In this document: one piece after another, positions 24,582 to 32,487 of the stretch | How the letters are laid out: every line of letters starts with the position of its first letter | How positions within the stretch are numbered: the stretch's first letter is position 1 | Program-made: the position numbers and the translations under genes | The notes under the pieces: generated by a model | Told to the model about the DNA's origin: nothing | Databases searched by the model: none | What the model saw: only the letters and a program-made list of their open reading frames with translations | Origin: Acetobacter sp. UBA5411 | GTDB lineage: Bacteria > Pseudomonadota > Alphaproteobacteria > Acetobacterales > Acetobacteraceae | Direction: 5' to 3' | NCBI RefSeq assembly: GCF_002409645.1 | Contig: NZ_DHNR01000034.1 | Span: 108,233-172,232, forward strand | Length of the DNA stretch: 64,000 nt

Positions 24582-27230
24582 ATGAATACGCAAATGAACA
24601 CAGCCTCCAACCCCTTCAAAGGGAAACGCCCTTTAGATCGCTTTGCTGATGCGTCTGCTGATGTGATCCAGATGCCGACGACCTATTCTCCCCCGCCTGC
24701 ACGGCAGGCTGACGAAAAGGCGAAAAAGCCGAAACGGCAACCGAAAGCGATCCGCCCAGGCGAACTCTGTCCTGAAATCCCGACCAAAAAATATCCGGCG
24801 ATCGACGCATTTCAGCGACTGAAACCCGATGCTATTTACGTTTATTGCAATGCAGAGCAAAACGTAATTTGCGCCGTCCTGAATTGCGGAAGCGACCGCA
24901 AAACAATAGTCTACGGCACTAAAGATGGTCATCCGGCATGGCATGTAATCGACAAGGCTGAACAGAATAAACTCCTGCCAGTTCTTCCGATTTATCGAGC
25001 AGAAATGCTTGCGCGTGCAAAATCACTGCCTGTCGTTGTAACATGCGGTGAGGCGGCGGCCGATACCCTGCAAAATGAACTGCAAGGTGTGGTTGCCGTC
25101 TCCGTCATGCCCGGCGCCGCGAACAAAACGGACTGGTCGCCTTTGCGCGGTCGCACCGTCACAGTATGGCCCGATGCAGGCGCGGACGGTCTGAAACTGG
25201 CTTGTGAGATTGCCCAGCACATCGACGACGATCAACCGGCAGACAGCGCATCGCCGCTGGTCAAGGTCGCTCGTCTCCCGGATGCGTTGCCCGAAGACTG
25301 GAAACCGGGACAGCAGTCGGCAGAGGGCGAGAACGTCAATTATCAAGAGATTGTCGATGCGGCCGTTGAAGTGAAGGAAATCACAGATGCTGACGACGAG
25401 AGCGGAGTAGAATACCCGAAGAATTATGTCATGACCCCATCAGGCTTGATCTATCTGATGCCGGCGACTTCATCCAGAGAGTTTGCGTCGGATACTGAAA
25501 TCGAGGTAACGACCAGGCCGTTTGAAGTCGTATCTCTCGCGAGCGATCATCTCGGCAAAGGGTCGAGCATCGTCATGAGATGGCGAGACGATCAAGGTCG
25601 CCCACAGACATTTGTTGCGCCAAAATACAACATCACCAACCCTCGCTCAGACGTATTTTCTCGCATGTCTGACGCGGACTTCGGATACGACCCATCGAAA
25701 GCGACATATCTCCGGACATTCCTGATGAAGCTCAAGTGCAGCAGCTTCGTCCGTCTTGTCGATAAATGCGGCTGGGACAAATCCGAAATGTCGGCGTTCA
25801 TCATGCCGGGCGGGGAGGTTGTCGGAAACGGGAATGGAGACAAGATCGTCTTCCGTTCAGAAGGCGTCGATATAGAGAAAGCGGCAGAAGATTACTCTGA
25901 ATCAGGAACGCTCGAAGAATGGCAGGATAATGTCGCCCGGCTGGCCGTGGGAAACGATCTTCTCGTTCTGGCTCTCTGCATTGCCTTCACAAGCCCTCTC
26001 CTGGCCCCACTTCAGAGCGCGATGTCAGATGCTGATGATGATGTCGAACCGGGTGGTGTTCACCTTTACGGCACGTCTTCGACGGGGAAAAGCACAGCGG
26101 CTGTGGTTGCGGCGAGCGCTTGGGGTGGCAAATCAGTCGTGAAGCAATGGAAATCAACGGATAACGGGATGGAAGGGATGGCAGAACGGGCGAATGGGAC
26201 AGGTCTCTTCCTTGACGAAATGACAGCTATCGACGCACGAAAACTCAACGACATCATTTATATGCTGGGAAATATGTCCGGAAAAACGCGCATGTCTTCT
26301 GACACAGCATTGAGAACGACAAAAACTTTTGTGCTGGCGTTCCTGTCGTCGGGGGAGGATAGCCTGGCAACCCAGGTCGCTTCGGTCGGCGGCAAAGTCA
26401 TGCCGGGCGTTGAGGCTCGTATGCCCTCCATCCCAGCAGACGTCGGGGCCGGCATGGGGTTGTTCTCCAATCTGCACGGAGAGACTGACCCCGCGCTGTT
26501 CTCATCCCAACTTAAAAAGGCGGCCCGGAAATACCATGGCACAGCCTCCCGGCACTTCCTTCGGCATCTTGTTGAGGAATTGAAGCGTGAAAATTTTGAT
26601 GAATTCTGCATGAAGTTTAATAAATATGTGCGTGAATTCGTCGAAAAGAACGTGCCAGTTGGGGTAACCGGACAGGTTCGTCGAGTAGCGAGCCGGATGG
26701 GCGTTATGGCGGCGGCGGGCGAAATAGCGACTTCATACGGGACGCTCCCCTGGCCGAAAGGAACGGCCATGTCCGGCGTCAGCGCGGCGTTTCAGTCGTG
26801 GCGCAAAGTCCGAGGCGGCGATGGTGCCGCCGAAGAAATCAATGCCGTCCGGCAGGTTCGCTCATTCCTTGAGATGTACGGAGAGGAACGGTTCACATGT
26901 TATGAGCGGGCAGAAAATGCGATTGACGCTGCGTCAGATGTCCAGCCGGACGACTTTACCGGAGGCGCACGCAATCGGGTCGGATTCCGGCGATTGAACA
27001 GGAGCGGGACTTGGGATTACATTATTACGCCACAGGCGTGGGAAGACGTGATCTGTAAGGGGATCGACCCGGCCCGCGCCGCGAGAGCCGTGTGTGACGC
27101 GGGAGCGCTCATCGTGGACGGCCGGAACCTGAAGGTAAAACAGAAACTGCCAGGCATGTCAGATCGAGTGCGATGCTACATCGTCACGTCCGCGATATTC
27201 ACGACGGGAGACGCTTCAGACACACAATAG
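24582..27230 (+). CDS. DUF927-family primase/helicase with TOPRIM-like N-terminus
   Basis: A large replication-type ATPase. The N-terminal third (VVVTCGEAAADTLQNEL, TVWPDAGADGLKLACEIA) matches TOPRIM-like domains of phage and plasmid primases. The C-terminal half is the DUF927 helicase-like domain with Walker A GTSSTGKST at about residues 497-505 and Walker B LFLDEM. A few more in-frame ATG codons lie upstream (from 24570), but GGAGAAG precedes the one chosen. Its 882 residues agree with such proteins on integrated plasmids and phage satellites. The stop codon lies about nine bases before a dense array of GCCCGAC repeats, a possible cognate origin. It probably supports autonomous replication of the element after excision. 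Confidence 0.88.
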   Translation: MNTQMNTASNPFKGKRPLDRFADASADVIQMPTTYSPPPARQADEKAKKPKRQPKAIRPGELCPEIPTKKYPAIDAFQRLKPDAIYVYCNAEQNVICAVLNCGSDRKTIVYGTKDGHPAWHVIDKAEQNKLLPVLPIYRAEMLARAKSLPVVVTCGEAAADTLQNELQGVVAVSVMPGAANKTDWSPLRGRTVTVWPDAGADGLKLACEIAQHIDDDQPADSASPLVKVARLPDALPEDWKPGQQSAEGENVNYQEIVDAAVEVKEITDADDESGVEYPKNYVMTPSGLIYLMPATSSREFASDTEIEVTTRPFEVVSLASDHLGKGSSIVMRWRDDQGRPQTFVAPKYNITNPRSDVFSRMSDADFGYDPSKATYLRTFLMKLKCSSFVRLVDKCGWDKSEMSAFIMPGGEVVGNGNGDKIVFRSEGVDIEKAAEDYSESGTLEEWQDNVARLAVGNDLLVLALCIAFTSPLLAPLQSAMSDADDDVEPGGVHLYGTSSTGKSTAAVVAASAWGGKSVVKQWKSTDNGMEGMAERANGTGLFLDEMTAIDARKLNDIIYMLGNMSGKTRMSSDTALRTTKTFVLAFLSSGEDSLATQVASVGGKVMPGVEARMPSIPADVGAGMGLFSNLHGETDPALFSSQLKKAARKYHGTASRHFLRHLVEELKRENFDEFCMKFNKYVREFVEKNVPVGVTGQVRRVASRMGVMAAAGEIATSYGTLPWPKGTAMSGVSAAFQSWRKVRGGDGAAEEINAVRQVRSFLEMYGEERFTCYERAENAIDAASDVQPDDFTGGARNRVGFRRLNRSGTWDYIITPQAWEDVICKGIDPARAARAVCDAGALIVDGRNLKVKQKLPGMSDRVRCYIVTSAIFTTGDASDTQ

Positions 27231-27238
27231 GCAGACGC

Positions 27239-27592
27239 GCCCGACTTCTGCCCGACCTCCGCCCGACATTGGGTGGAGGTTTTTCTTTGCCCAGAATGGC
27301 GGAAAACTGCCATTTTCTTGAGGTCTGCCCGACTGCCCGACATGCCCGACATGTTTTTCGGCGTATAGAGGGAGAAGCGCGTGTTGTTTGCGGAGTGCGG
27401 GGCGGGCGGAGGCTGGGGCCGGGGCTGGGAGGCAGAGATGGTGTGAAATTCGCCCTTAAAGCACTTTTTCTTAAAAATATGTCGGGCAGTCGGGCAGATG
27501 GTAAAAAAGCTATGTTTATCAATGGTTTGAGTCTGCCCGACATGTGTTTCGTATGTCGGGCGGATGTAGGGCATGTCGGGCAGAAGTCGGGC
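27239..27592. repeat. word array A: 12 copies of GCCCGAC/GTCGGGC
   Basis: Forward copies lie at 27239, 27250, 27261, 27327, 27335, 27344 and 27535. Reverse copies lie at 27481, 27489, 27555, 27575 and 27586. Spacings within clusters are 8-11 bases. Between the first two clusters is the box GGCGGAAAACTGCCATTTT (27298-27316). The core between forward and reverse clusters is very G-rich (27395-27432, runs of two to four G). No open frame here resembles a protein. The array starts about nine bases after the primase/helicase gene. Candidate replication origin or regulatory RNA. Confidence 0.8.
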
Positions 27593-27631
27593 AGGGTGAG
27601 AGTTTGGGAAACTTCGACGTGATTCCGAGAT

Positions 27632-27792
27632 TCTGAAGGGGGTCTCGAAGAGAGACGAGGAAAGGCCGGCTGCCGCCGGCGGATGTCGCGTCTTCACGAC
27701 CAGAAGATTCAGAAAAGAAACGCTCGGGCCTCGTAAACGCCAGCCCGGCGGCAGCCGAGGCAATCCCCACGCCCTCTTCAAGCCCCCTTCAG
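27632..27792. repeat. GC-rich hairpin module, copy 1
   Basis: The ends CTGAAGGGGG and its complement (in CTTCAAGCCCCCTTCAG) form terminal inverted repeats. Inside, GGCTGCCGCCGG (27668) pairs perfectly with CCGGCGGCAGCC (27745). The whole roughly 160-bp unit could fold into one long hairpin. Related units occur near 34.3, 41.2, 53.7 and 62.8 kb. Confidence 0.8.
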
Positions 27793-27943
27793 CCTTTCCT
27801 TAAACCCCCCGGTTTCAGGTAATCATCACCACGATACATGTAATGTAAACATGTTTACCTAATCACTCTAAACATCCTCAAACACATATCGAATTTACAA
27901 CAATAAAAATAATGCCTTTCCTTCTTTTTATTTCCATATTTTC

Positions 27944-27972
27944 TTGACAAATCGCTCGAAACGACTTATATG
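27944..27972 (+). promoter_or_regulatory. sigma-70-type promoter
   Basis: A consensus -35 TTGACA, a 17-base spacer and -10 TATATG precede the unknown gene at 28083 by about 110 bases. The surrounding sequence is AT-rich. The resulting transcript would begin near the direct-repeat leader GGAGCCGTCTTCAACAA. Confidence 0.7.
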
Positions 27973-27987
27973 TAGAGAGTCAGGCAG

Positions 27988-28004
27988 GGAGCCGTCTTCA
28001 ACAA
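27988..28004 (+). repeat. 17-bp leader repeat, first copy
   Basis: GGAGCCGTCTTCAACAA stands in the leader of the gene at 28083 and again, exactly, in the leader of the next gene (28616-28632). Exact repetition in two adjacent leaders suggests a shared control site. Confidence 0.75.
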
Positions 28005-28082
28005 ATGTCTCCTGACTGACGCAACACCAGAAATGCGAGCCTGCCGGACGATACATGCCGCAGGCAGTCGTGGAGACGTAAA

Positions 28083-28553
28083 ATGGATACGAATTTCAAG
28101 GGTGATCCCCGCGCTTACAAGATCGCAAAAATCAAGGAAGACTTCGCAGACGAATTCGACGCCTGCGTCGCTGCGGCTGTCGAATACATGCGCCGCAAAG
28201 CACGCAAAACCCACCCTCCCGGCACATTTGACAGCGTTGGGCGCTTTTACGCGGATGAACGCACCCAGGCTGTCCGGTCGTGCCGTTCACCATCTCGCGC
28301 ATGGCCCCTCCCAGAAATGAAGGCCGCGCGGACTGTTGCTCACGTCGCTGAAGTTTTTGAAGTTGGGGATTTGGTAACGGAAATCCGACAGATCGTGAAT
28401 TTCGCCGACGCTCGTGGCGCGGACGACCGCGATCTGCGCCGCCTGATCGAAGCAACGCTGAAATTCGTCGCTGAGAACCCCAAGAAGACCCGCAAGCCTA
28501 AACCCGCTGAGATCACTCCCGACGCCGACGCCCCGGCCCAGGCAGCGGCTTAA
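28083..28553 (+). CDS. unknown protein with basic C-terminal tail
   Basis: 156 residues, no recognised family. The N-terminal half (DFADEFDACVAAAVEYMRRKARK) and the middle (VAHVAEVFEVGDLVTEIRQIVNFADARGADDRDLRRLIEATLKFV) look helical. The C-terminus is Lys/Pro then Ala/Pro-rich. A strong promoter and a strong terminator frame it as a single-gene transcript. It might be a nucleoid-type or regulatory protein of the element; nothing in the sequence decides. Confidence 0.7.
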   Translation: MDTNFKGDPRAYKIAKIKEDFADEFDACVAAAVEYMRRKARKTHPPGTFDSVGRFYADERTQAVRSCRSPSRAWPLPEMKAARTVAHVAEVFEVGDLVTEIRQIVNFADARGADDRDLRRLIEATLKFVAENPKKTRKPKPAEITPDADAPAQAAA

Positions 28554-28563
28554 ACGGAACGAG

Positions 28564-28599
28564 AAAGGCCCGCAGAACCAGAAGATTCTGCGGGCCTTT
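28564..28599 (+). terminator. Rho-independent terminator
   Basis: AAAGGCCCGCAGAA and TTCTGCGGGCCTTT form a perfect 14-bp stem around an 8-base loop, beginning 11 bases after the preceding stop codon. The A and T ends make it usable in both directions. Confidence 0.9.
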
Positions 28600-28615
28600 C
28601 TTCAGGCATCCTTGC

Positions 28616-28632
28616 GGAGCCGTCTTCAACAA
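28616..28632 (+). repeat. 17-bp leader repeat, second copy
   Basis: Exact copy of GGAGCCGTCTTCAACAA from the upstream leader. It lies about 27 bases before the start of the gene at 28659. Confidence 0.75.
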
Positions 28633-28658
28633 CACTGTTTTATCAGGTCATCTCAGAA

Positions 28659-28946
28659 ATGCAACAGAAATTTGACACAAAAGCCGTCATCGAGACAGAC
28701 GACCTGGCTGCCCTCAAATTTGTTATGGCGCAGGCATGGGAAATGCGCGTTCTGGGCGGCTGGGAGGGGCGTATGCTGATCATGCAGCGCGACAATCACA
28801 CAATAAAAATCTGGCATCGACCAGATGGCATCGCAGAATTCGAAATCGACGATTTCCTGATCGATCTTTCAGGCAGCACAAACATCGCACGCTTTTTGCG
28901 TTCTCTGATGCCCGCCTCCGCATGTGTAGCAAGGGGCGTGTCGTGA
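28659..28946 (+). CDS. small unknown protein
   Basis: 95 residues, not recognised. The sequence MRVLGGWEGRMLIMQRDNHTIKIWHRPDGIAEFEIDDFLIDL reads as a small beta-sheet domain. Its stop overlaps the start of the small Xre-like gene (TGATG), so the two are translated together. The pairing of a small unknown protein with a short DNA-binding protein is compatible with, but does not show, a toxin-antitoxin or regulator pair. Confidence 0.65.
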   Translation: MQQKFDTKAVIETDDLAALKFVMAQAWEMRVLGGWEGRMLIMQRDNHTIKIWHRPDGIAEFEIDDFLIDLSGSTNIARFLRSLMPASACVARGVS

Positions 28947-29137
28947 TGCCCCCTGCACCCTCCGCGATCAGATCAGCCCGGAAAGCGGCGGGTCTGACCC
29001 AGAAATGCGCCGCAGAGACAGTGTCCGTTGCGCTTTCGACATGGAGAAAATGGGAGGCTGGGACGCATCGTATGCCGCCGCCTTCGTTTGAAATGTTTCT
29101 GCTTAAAACGCAGTCAAAAAAAGCCGTGGAGAAGTAA
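28946..29137 (+). CDS. short Xre-like helix-turn-helix protein
   Basis: 63 residues. SAIRSARKAAGLTQKCAAETVSVALSTWRKWEAG is a compact Cro/Xre-type helix-turn-helix with the WxxWExG ending common in phage regulators. It is a paralogue of the protein at 30511 (shared IRSAR..GLTQ.. AA, TW..WEAG, MPP). It starts in the stop of the upstream gene and is followed after two bases by the next gene. Confidence 0.75.
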   Translation: MPPAPSAIRSARKAAGLTQKCAAETVSVALSTWRKWEAGTHRMPPPSFEMFLLKTQSKKAVEK

Positions 29138-29139
29138 TC

Positions 29140-29508
29140 ATGTCTTTCACCAAAATGACAGTGTCTGGCGACGCAACAGAAGCGTCACTTGCGATAGTCC
29201 TAGGCGTTAAACGTGACATCGTAATCAATGCCACGGCAGGCATCATCATTGATCTGATGAGCCGCGACCGCCTTTCATACAGTCACGACCGTCTGACCTG
29301 GCCGTCTGGCGCATACCTTTGCCTCGACGCTCATAGCCGCACCGAAATCGAAACGGAAATGAAAAAAGGTAAGGTCATGTCGGACATGATCATGACCGGC
29401 AGGCAATTTTACGAACAAGTTCGTAAGCGTGAAGAAGAAGCCCAGGCCAGACGTGATGCAGCCATAGCCTCCGGTCAGTCCGACGCGCATCCTATCGCCG
29501 CTGAATGA
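29140..29508 (+). CDS. unknown small protein, third gene of a tight cluster
   Basis: 122 residues with no recognised family. The first half alternates hydrophobic and polar residues (ASLAIVLGVKRDIVINATAGIIIDLMSRDRL). The last 45 residues are a charged helix (EQVRKREEEAQARRDAAIA). It lies two bases after the Xre-like gene and ends the three-gene unit. Confidence 0.65.
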   Translation: MSFTKMTVSGDATEASLAIVLGVKRDIVINATAGIIIDLMSRDRLSYSHDRLTWPSGAYLCLDAHSRTEIETEMKKGKVMSDMIMTGRQFYEQVRKREEEAQARRDAAIASGQSDAHPIAAE

Positions 29509-29544
29509 TCACAAAAACGTGATCCTAGAACCCAACCTCGCGAC

Positions 29545-29623
29545 AGAAGCCACGTATGCCGTTTTTTTACTCAAAAGTCGCTCAGACGCAAAAAAAGCTA
29601 AATCGTCGCCATACGTGGCTTCT
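29545..29623. repeat. 14-bp perfect inverted repeat with 51-base loop
   Basis: AGAAGCCACGTATG at 29545 and its exact complement at 29610 flank an A/T-rich spacer that includes runs of T and A. It follows the three-gene unit by about 40 bases. Too widely spaced for an ordinary terminator; an operator pair or remnant array is possible. Confidence 0.65.
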
Positions 29624-29711
29624 AGGCATGCATCTAGGGTGCTTTTCACATCAACCTCCGCTTGAAGATTTACGATCTTCTAAAAAGTCAAGTATTTTTC
29701 TAGCGTTTTTC

Positions 29712-29742
29712 TTGATTTTTGTATGTCACGGTGCTATATAAT
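29712..29742 (+). promoter_or_regulatory. sigma-70-type promoter
   Basis: TTGATT, then a 17-base spacer to TATATA; a perfect TATAAT overlaps it with a 19-base spacer. It lies about 100 bases before the gene at 29839. The leader contains a small hairpin, TGCCAGA with TCTGGCA. Confidence 0.65.
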
Positions 29743-29838
29743 AATTGTCAGCGTGAGAAAAACACCTGATGCCAGACGGGAATCTGGCAGATCAATCTGG
29801 CGCCGCATCGACACCGCGCCCTTTGCGTGAGTAAAAAA

Positions 29839-30423
29839 ATGTCAAAATCTTCAAATTTGAATACTCAGGAACTTGAAGCCCGCGTCCAACGGAACGGCTG
29901 GCAACGCGATCGTCATAGCCTTGAAGCCCGGCGGCTGTTGAATGGTAATTATTTGACGGTCGGGAGAACCGGCGAGCGCATATTCCTGGCCGAAACGACA
30001 GACGGTCTGTTTCATCGAAAAAACGGCCTAAATGTCGTGAAGATTCATGAAGAGTGGTCGATTTATTCCAGCTTAAAGACCGTTGAATACTTCGAATATC
30101 AGATCGATACGATGCTTCAGCTTGATAAAAATCGGCTATCGAACGGCAATTACTTGACTATAGAACGTAGCGCCGACGATCGTTTCGCTGTTATCGAGAC
30201 GACAGACGGCGCATTTGCGGGGCAAGATAGCGAGAATTTCGTCAATTTTCACACGGACTATCCCCCATACAGCCTCTGTGTGCGGGCTTGGGCCGACTTA
30301 GTAGTGGCTCAGAGCGTTCACGCAGCAATTATCGCGGAGGACGCCCGGCAGGCGCTCGCAGTCGTAAAGAGAAATGAGAAGCGTCGGGCGGCTCGCGCAA
30401 AGAAGAAAGCGAGCGCAGCCTGA
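29839..30423 (+). CDS. unknown protein with an internal tandem duplication
   Basis: 194 residues from MSKSSNLNTQELEARVQ (a GTG twelve bases upstream is also possible). Two copies of a roughly 50-residue unit are visible: NGNYLTVGRTGERIFLAETT and NGNYLTIERSADDRFAVIET, each followed by an aromatic-rich stretch. The C-terminus is Arg/Lys/Ala-rich (KRNEKRRAARAKKKASAA) and may bind nucleic acid. No family is recognised. It has its own promoter and is followed by a GC-rich hairpin. Confidence 0.65.
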   Translation: MSKSSNLNTQELEARVQRNGWQRDRHSLEARRLLNGNYLTVGRTGERIFLAETTDGLFHRKNGLNVVKIHEEWSIYSSLKTVEYFEYQIDTMLQLDKNRLSNGNYLTIERSADDRFAVIETTDGAFAGQDSENFVNFHTDYPPYSLCVRAWADLVVAQSVHAAIIAEDARQALAVVKRNEKRRAARAKKKASAA

Positions 30424-30440
30424 CCCCCCCCAAGACCGCA

Positions 30441-30464
30441 GTCGCCGGGCGGGAACCCGGCGAC
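30441..30464. repeat. GC-rich hairpin
   Basis: GTCGCCGGG and CCCGGCGAC form a perfect 9-bp stem around six bases, about 17 bases after the preceding stop codon. No T-run follows, so it is at best a weak terminator or an RNA-stabilising hairpin. Confidence 0.65.
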
Positions 30465-30510
30465 CGTTCATCACCAAAGCGGCGCATCGACACACCGCTT
30501 TTAGCGAATC

Positions 30511-30813
30511 ATGGAAGCTAAAGCAATGAAAAATCCCGAACCACACACCATCCGTTCAGCCCGAGCCACATCTGGTCTGACCCAGGCAGAAGCCGCCCAA
30601 ACCGTCTTCGTTTCGCTTGTGACCTGGGCGCGGTGGGAAGCGGGCACATGCCCCATGCCGCCCGGCCTTTTTGATCTATTCATGATCAAAACGAACCAGA
30701 ACGAAATCATCTGTGAGCAAAGCGTGCTGCGTGGTCTGGATGATCTCATCAGCGACGCGATTGCTCTGCGTAAGAAAATCACTGCCGCCCGACCGGCGAT
30801 TCCGGCAGAATAA
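30511..30813 (+). CDS. Xre-like helix-turn-helix protein
   Basis: 100 residues. HTIRSARATSGLTQAEAAQ followed by SLVTWARWEAG is the same compact helix-turn-helix as in the 63-residue protein at 28946. A 35-residue helical extension follows (EQSVLRGLDDLISDAIALRKKI) and may dimerise. A second in-frame ATG lies five codons inside. A leader resembling that of the gene at 29839 (GCATCGACAC...CCGC) precedes it, which suggests shared control. Confidence 0.75.
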   Translation: MEAKAMKNPEPHTIRSARATSGLTQAEAAQTVFVSLVTWARWEAGTCPMPPGLFDLFMIKTNQNEIICEQSVLRGLDDLISDAIALRKKITAARPAIPAE

Positions 30814-30844
30814 CCCGAACGATTCAGCAAACAGGATTCAGATC

Positions 30845-31183
30845 ATGTCAAAAATCAATACTGCCCTCATCAATCGCCTCGTCGCCGCCGGCGGCACTGT
30901 TATCAAAAAAAAGGCGCCCGAACCTGTCCGCTCCTGGCACGACGACCCCGACGACAGAGATCGTGAGGTTCGCAAATACGATCCAGATGACTACGAATAC
31001 TGGTATAAATACAGTATTTTCTTCAACAGAAAGTCAGAGATACTTGCGGGTATCGACTTTCATGACATTCCTTCGGTTCATTACGATGCGCTCGCTGATG
31101 ACTGGTATGCAGAGACATCGCTTCATACGCAGTCAGTCCTCGCCGCAGTCCAAGCGCGGCTTCGGTGTCAGAGCGTCATCTGA
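30845..31183 (+). CDS. small acidic unknown protein
   Basis: 112 residues starting MSKINTALINRLVAAGG. The middle is rich in Asp, Arg and Tyr (WHDDPDDRDREVRKYDPDDY). No family is recognised. It follows the Xre-like gene after about 30 bases and precedes the primase gene by about 50, so it may belong to one transcript. Confidence 0.6.
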   Translation: MSKINTALINRLVAAGGTVIKKKAPEPVRSWHDDPDDRDREVRKYDPDDYEYWYKYSIFFNRKSEILAGIDFHDIPSVHYDALADDWYAETSLHTQSVLAAVQARLRCQSVI

Positions 31184-31230
31184 TCTACAAATCGATGATA
31201 TAATCAAACAGAACAACATCATGCGAGATC

Positions 31231-32487
31231 ATGAAAATGGATGAAATATCAAAAGACGAAATCGCTCGCCTGCGCCGTCTTGATCCAGCCGGTGTCCATG
31301 CGGCGCTGATCGCGTCAGGTGATCTGTCTATAAACACAGCGATCCCAAAGCGCATCGGCAATCTGCGACCGGCAGAAAACGCCATTGACGCGGTCAAATT
31401 CGCCAAAAAATGCGACTATAATCAAGCGCTCGAATGGCTTCATGAGCATTTTGCACACGATCAGACGGCCTCGCGAAACGTCGGGATCAAAAAGGTCGAG
31501 CGAGAATTGTTTGATTCCGAAATCGTAATCAATCGGCTGGTCAAACAGCAGATGGATGCCTTGGGTTGCAGCGAAGCACGGATTACGCTGATGTTCAAGG
31601 AAGCCGACGAAACATCGCAGCAGGATGCTCAGGTCGAGATCATATCAGAATCCGATCTGGCCGCCGCGCATCTTGGGCAAGATGAGGAACCCGAAAAGCG
31701 GAAAAACCGGTTCGGGTTCCTGGCCGGGAAGCGTATGGAGAACGGCGAGAAGGTCGAGAAATTCTACAACACGAAAGATATTCAGAACTCGGTCGGTATG
31801 TTGCGTCATCGCAATGGAGAAGGGCTAAACGTGCTGCTGACGCCGATGGACAGGCATTGCTTCTACATCCTTGTTGACGATGCTCTGGATCGCCACGGCA
31901 GGGAGTCTGAATCGCCGGTCAAGTCATGGATCGACGCCGGCTTCAAACCCTGCCTCGCCTTGCAGACGTCATGGAAATCACATCAGATTATCTTTCGTGT
32001 ACCGAAAGAACCGTTTCGATTCAAAGACGCTGTTGGCAATGATGATTCCTGCTTCGACCGTCAAGGACTGCATAAATACTTCCAGTCCCTAAATCGTGAC
32101 TTCGGCGACCATCGCATTTCTGGCCTTCGCCATGGCATCCGCCTTGCAGGCTATCGCAATGTTAAACCTAAACATGCCCGTGAGGTCGAAGGCAAAGCAT
32201 GGGGCGTGGAATACCCGTTCGTCAGGATCGAGCATTCCGAATCGACGTTCTGCGAGAAAACCTTAAACGATGCGTTGAAAATGTGTTCGCACAAGGTGGC
32301 GGGCAATATCGAACGAACGAAACAGGCACTACTTAACCACAGAAACGGCGTGACCCGGCCGCAGCAAGTCATGCCGCCCAGATCAATCCGCCCCGCATCT
32401 GCCCTGGGTCGCATGATTTCAGCGCAGGACGCAGAGCGAGCGGCTAGGCAAGACTCAGAAAAACAGGAGAAAGCCAGGTGTCGATAA
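31231..32487 (+). CDS. RepB/MobA-type DNA primase with C-terminal ALGRMI tag
   Basis: 418 residues. The central part has the pattern of the RepB-type archaeo-eukaryotic primase domain found in plasmid RepB and MobA proteins: NVLLTPMDRHCFYILVDDAL, with acidic residues at 216-217; TSWKSHQIIFRVP; and HRISGLRHGIRLAGYRNVKPKH. It would synthesise primers for lagging or transferred strands. The last 40 residues include SALGRMISAQDAERAARQ and end in a basic tail (KARCR). The same tag occurs in three other proteins of this element. The next gene overlaps its end by ten bases. In several conjugative plasmids the primase is exported to the recipient; export here is inference. Confidence 0.8.
   Translation: MKMDEISKDEIARLRRLDPAGVHAALIASGDLSINTAIPKRIGNLRPAENAIDAVKFAKKCDYNQALEWLHEHFAHDQTASRNVGIKKVERELFDSEIVINRLVKQQMDALGCSEARITLMFKEADETSQQDAQVEIISESDLAAAHLGQDEEPEKRKNRFGFLAGKRMENGEKVEKFYNTKDIQNSVGMLRHRNGEGLNVLLTPMDRHCFYILVDDALDRHGRESESPVKSWIDAGFKPCLALQTSWKSHQIIFRVPKEPFRFKDAVGNDDSCFDRQGLHKYFQSLNRDFGDHRISGLRHGIRLAGYRNVKPKHAREVEGKAWGVEYPFVRIEHSESTFCEKTLNDALKMCSHKVAGNIERTKQALLNHRNGVTRPQQVMPPRSIRPASALGRMISAQDAERAARQDSEKQEKARCR

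Noticed and set aside
27239..27592. Word arrays as CRISPR arrays
   Set aside because: Repeats are only 7-8 bp, occur in both orientations and have irregular spacers of 1-100 bases. No cas genes are present.
27173..27781. Overlapping open frames on both strands across array A and module 1
   Set aside because: They run through the word repeats and the GC-rich hairpin, overlap each other and show no family features; they are shadows of the repeat structure.
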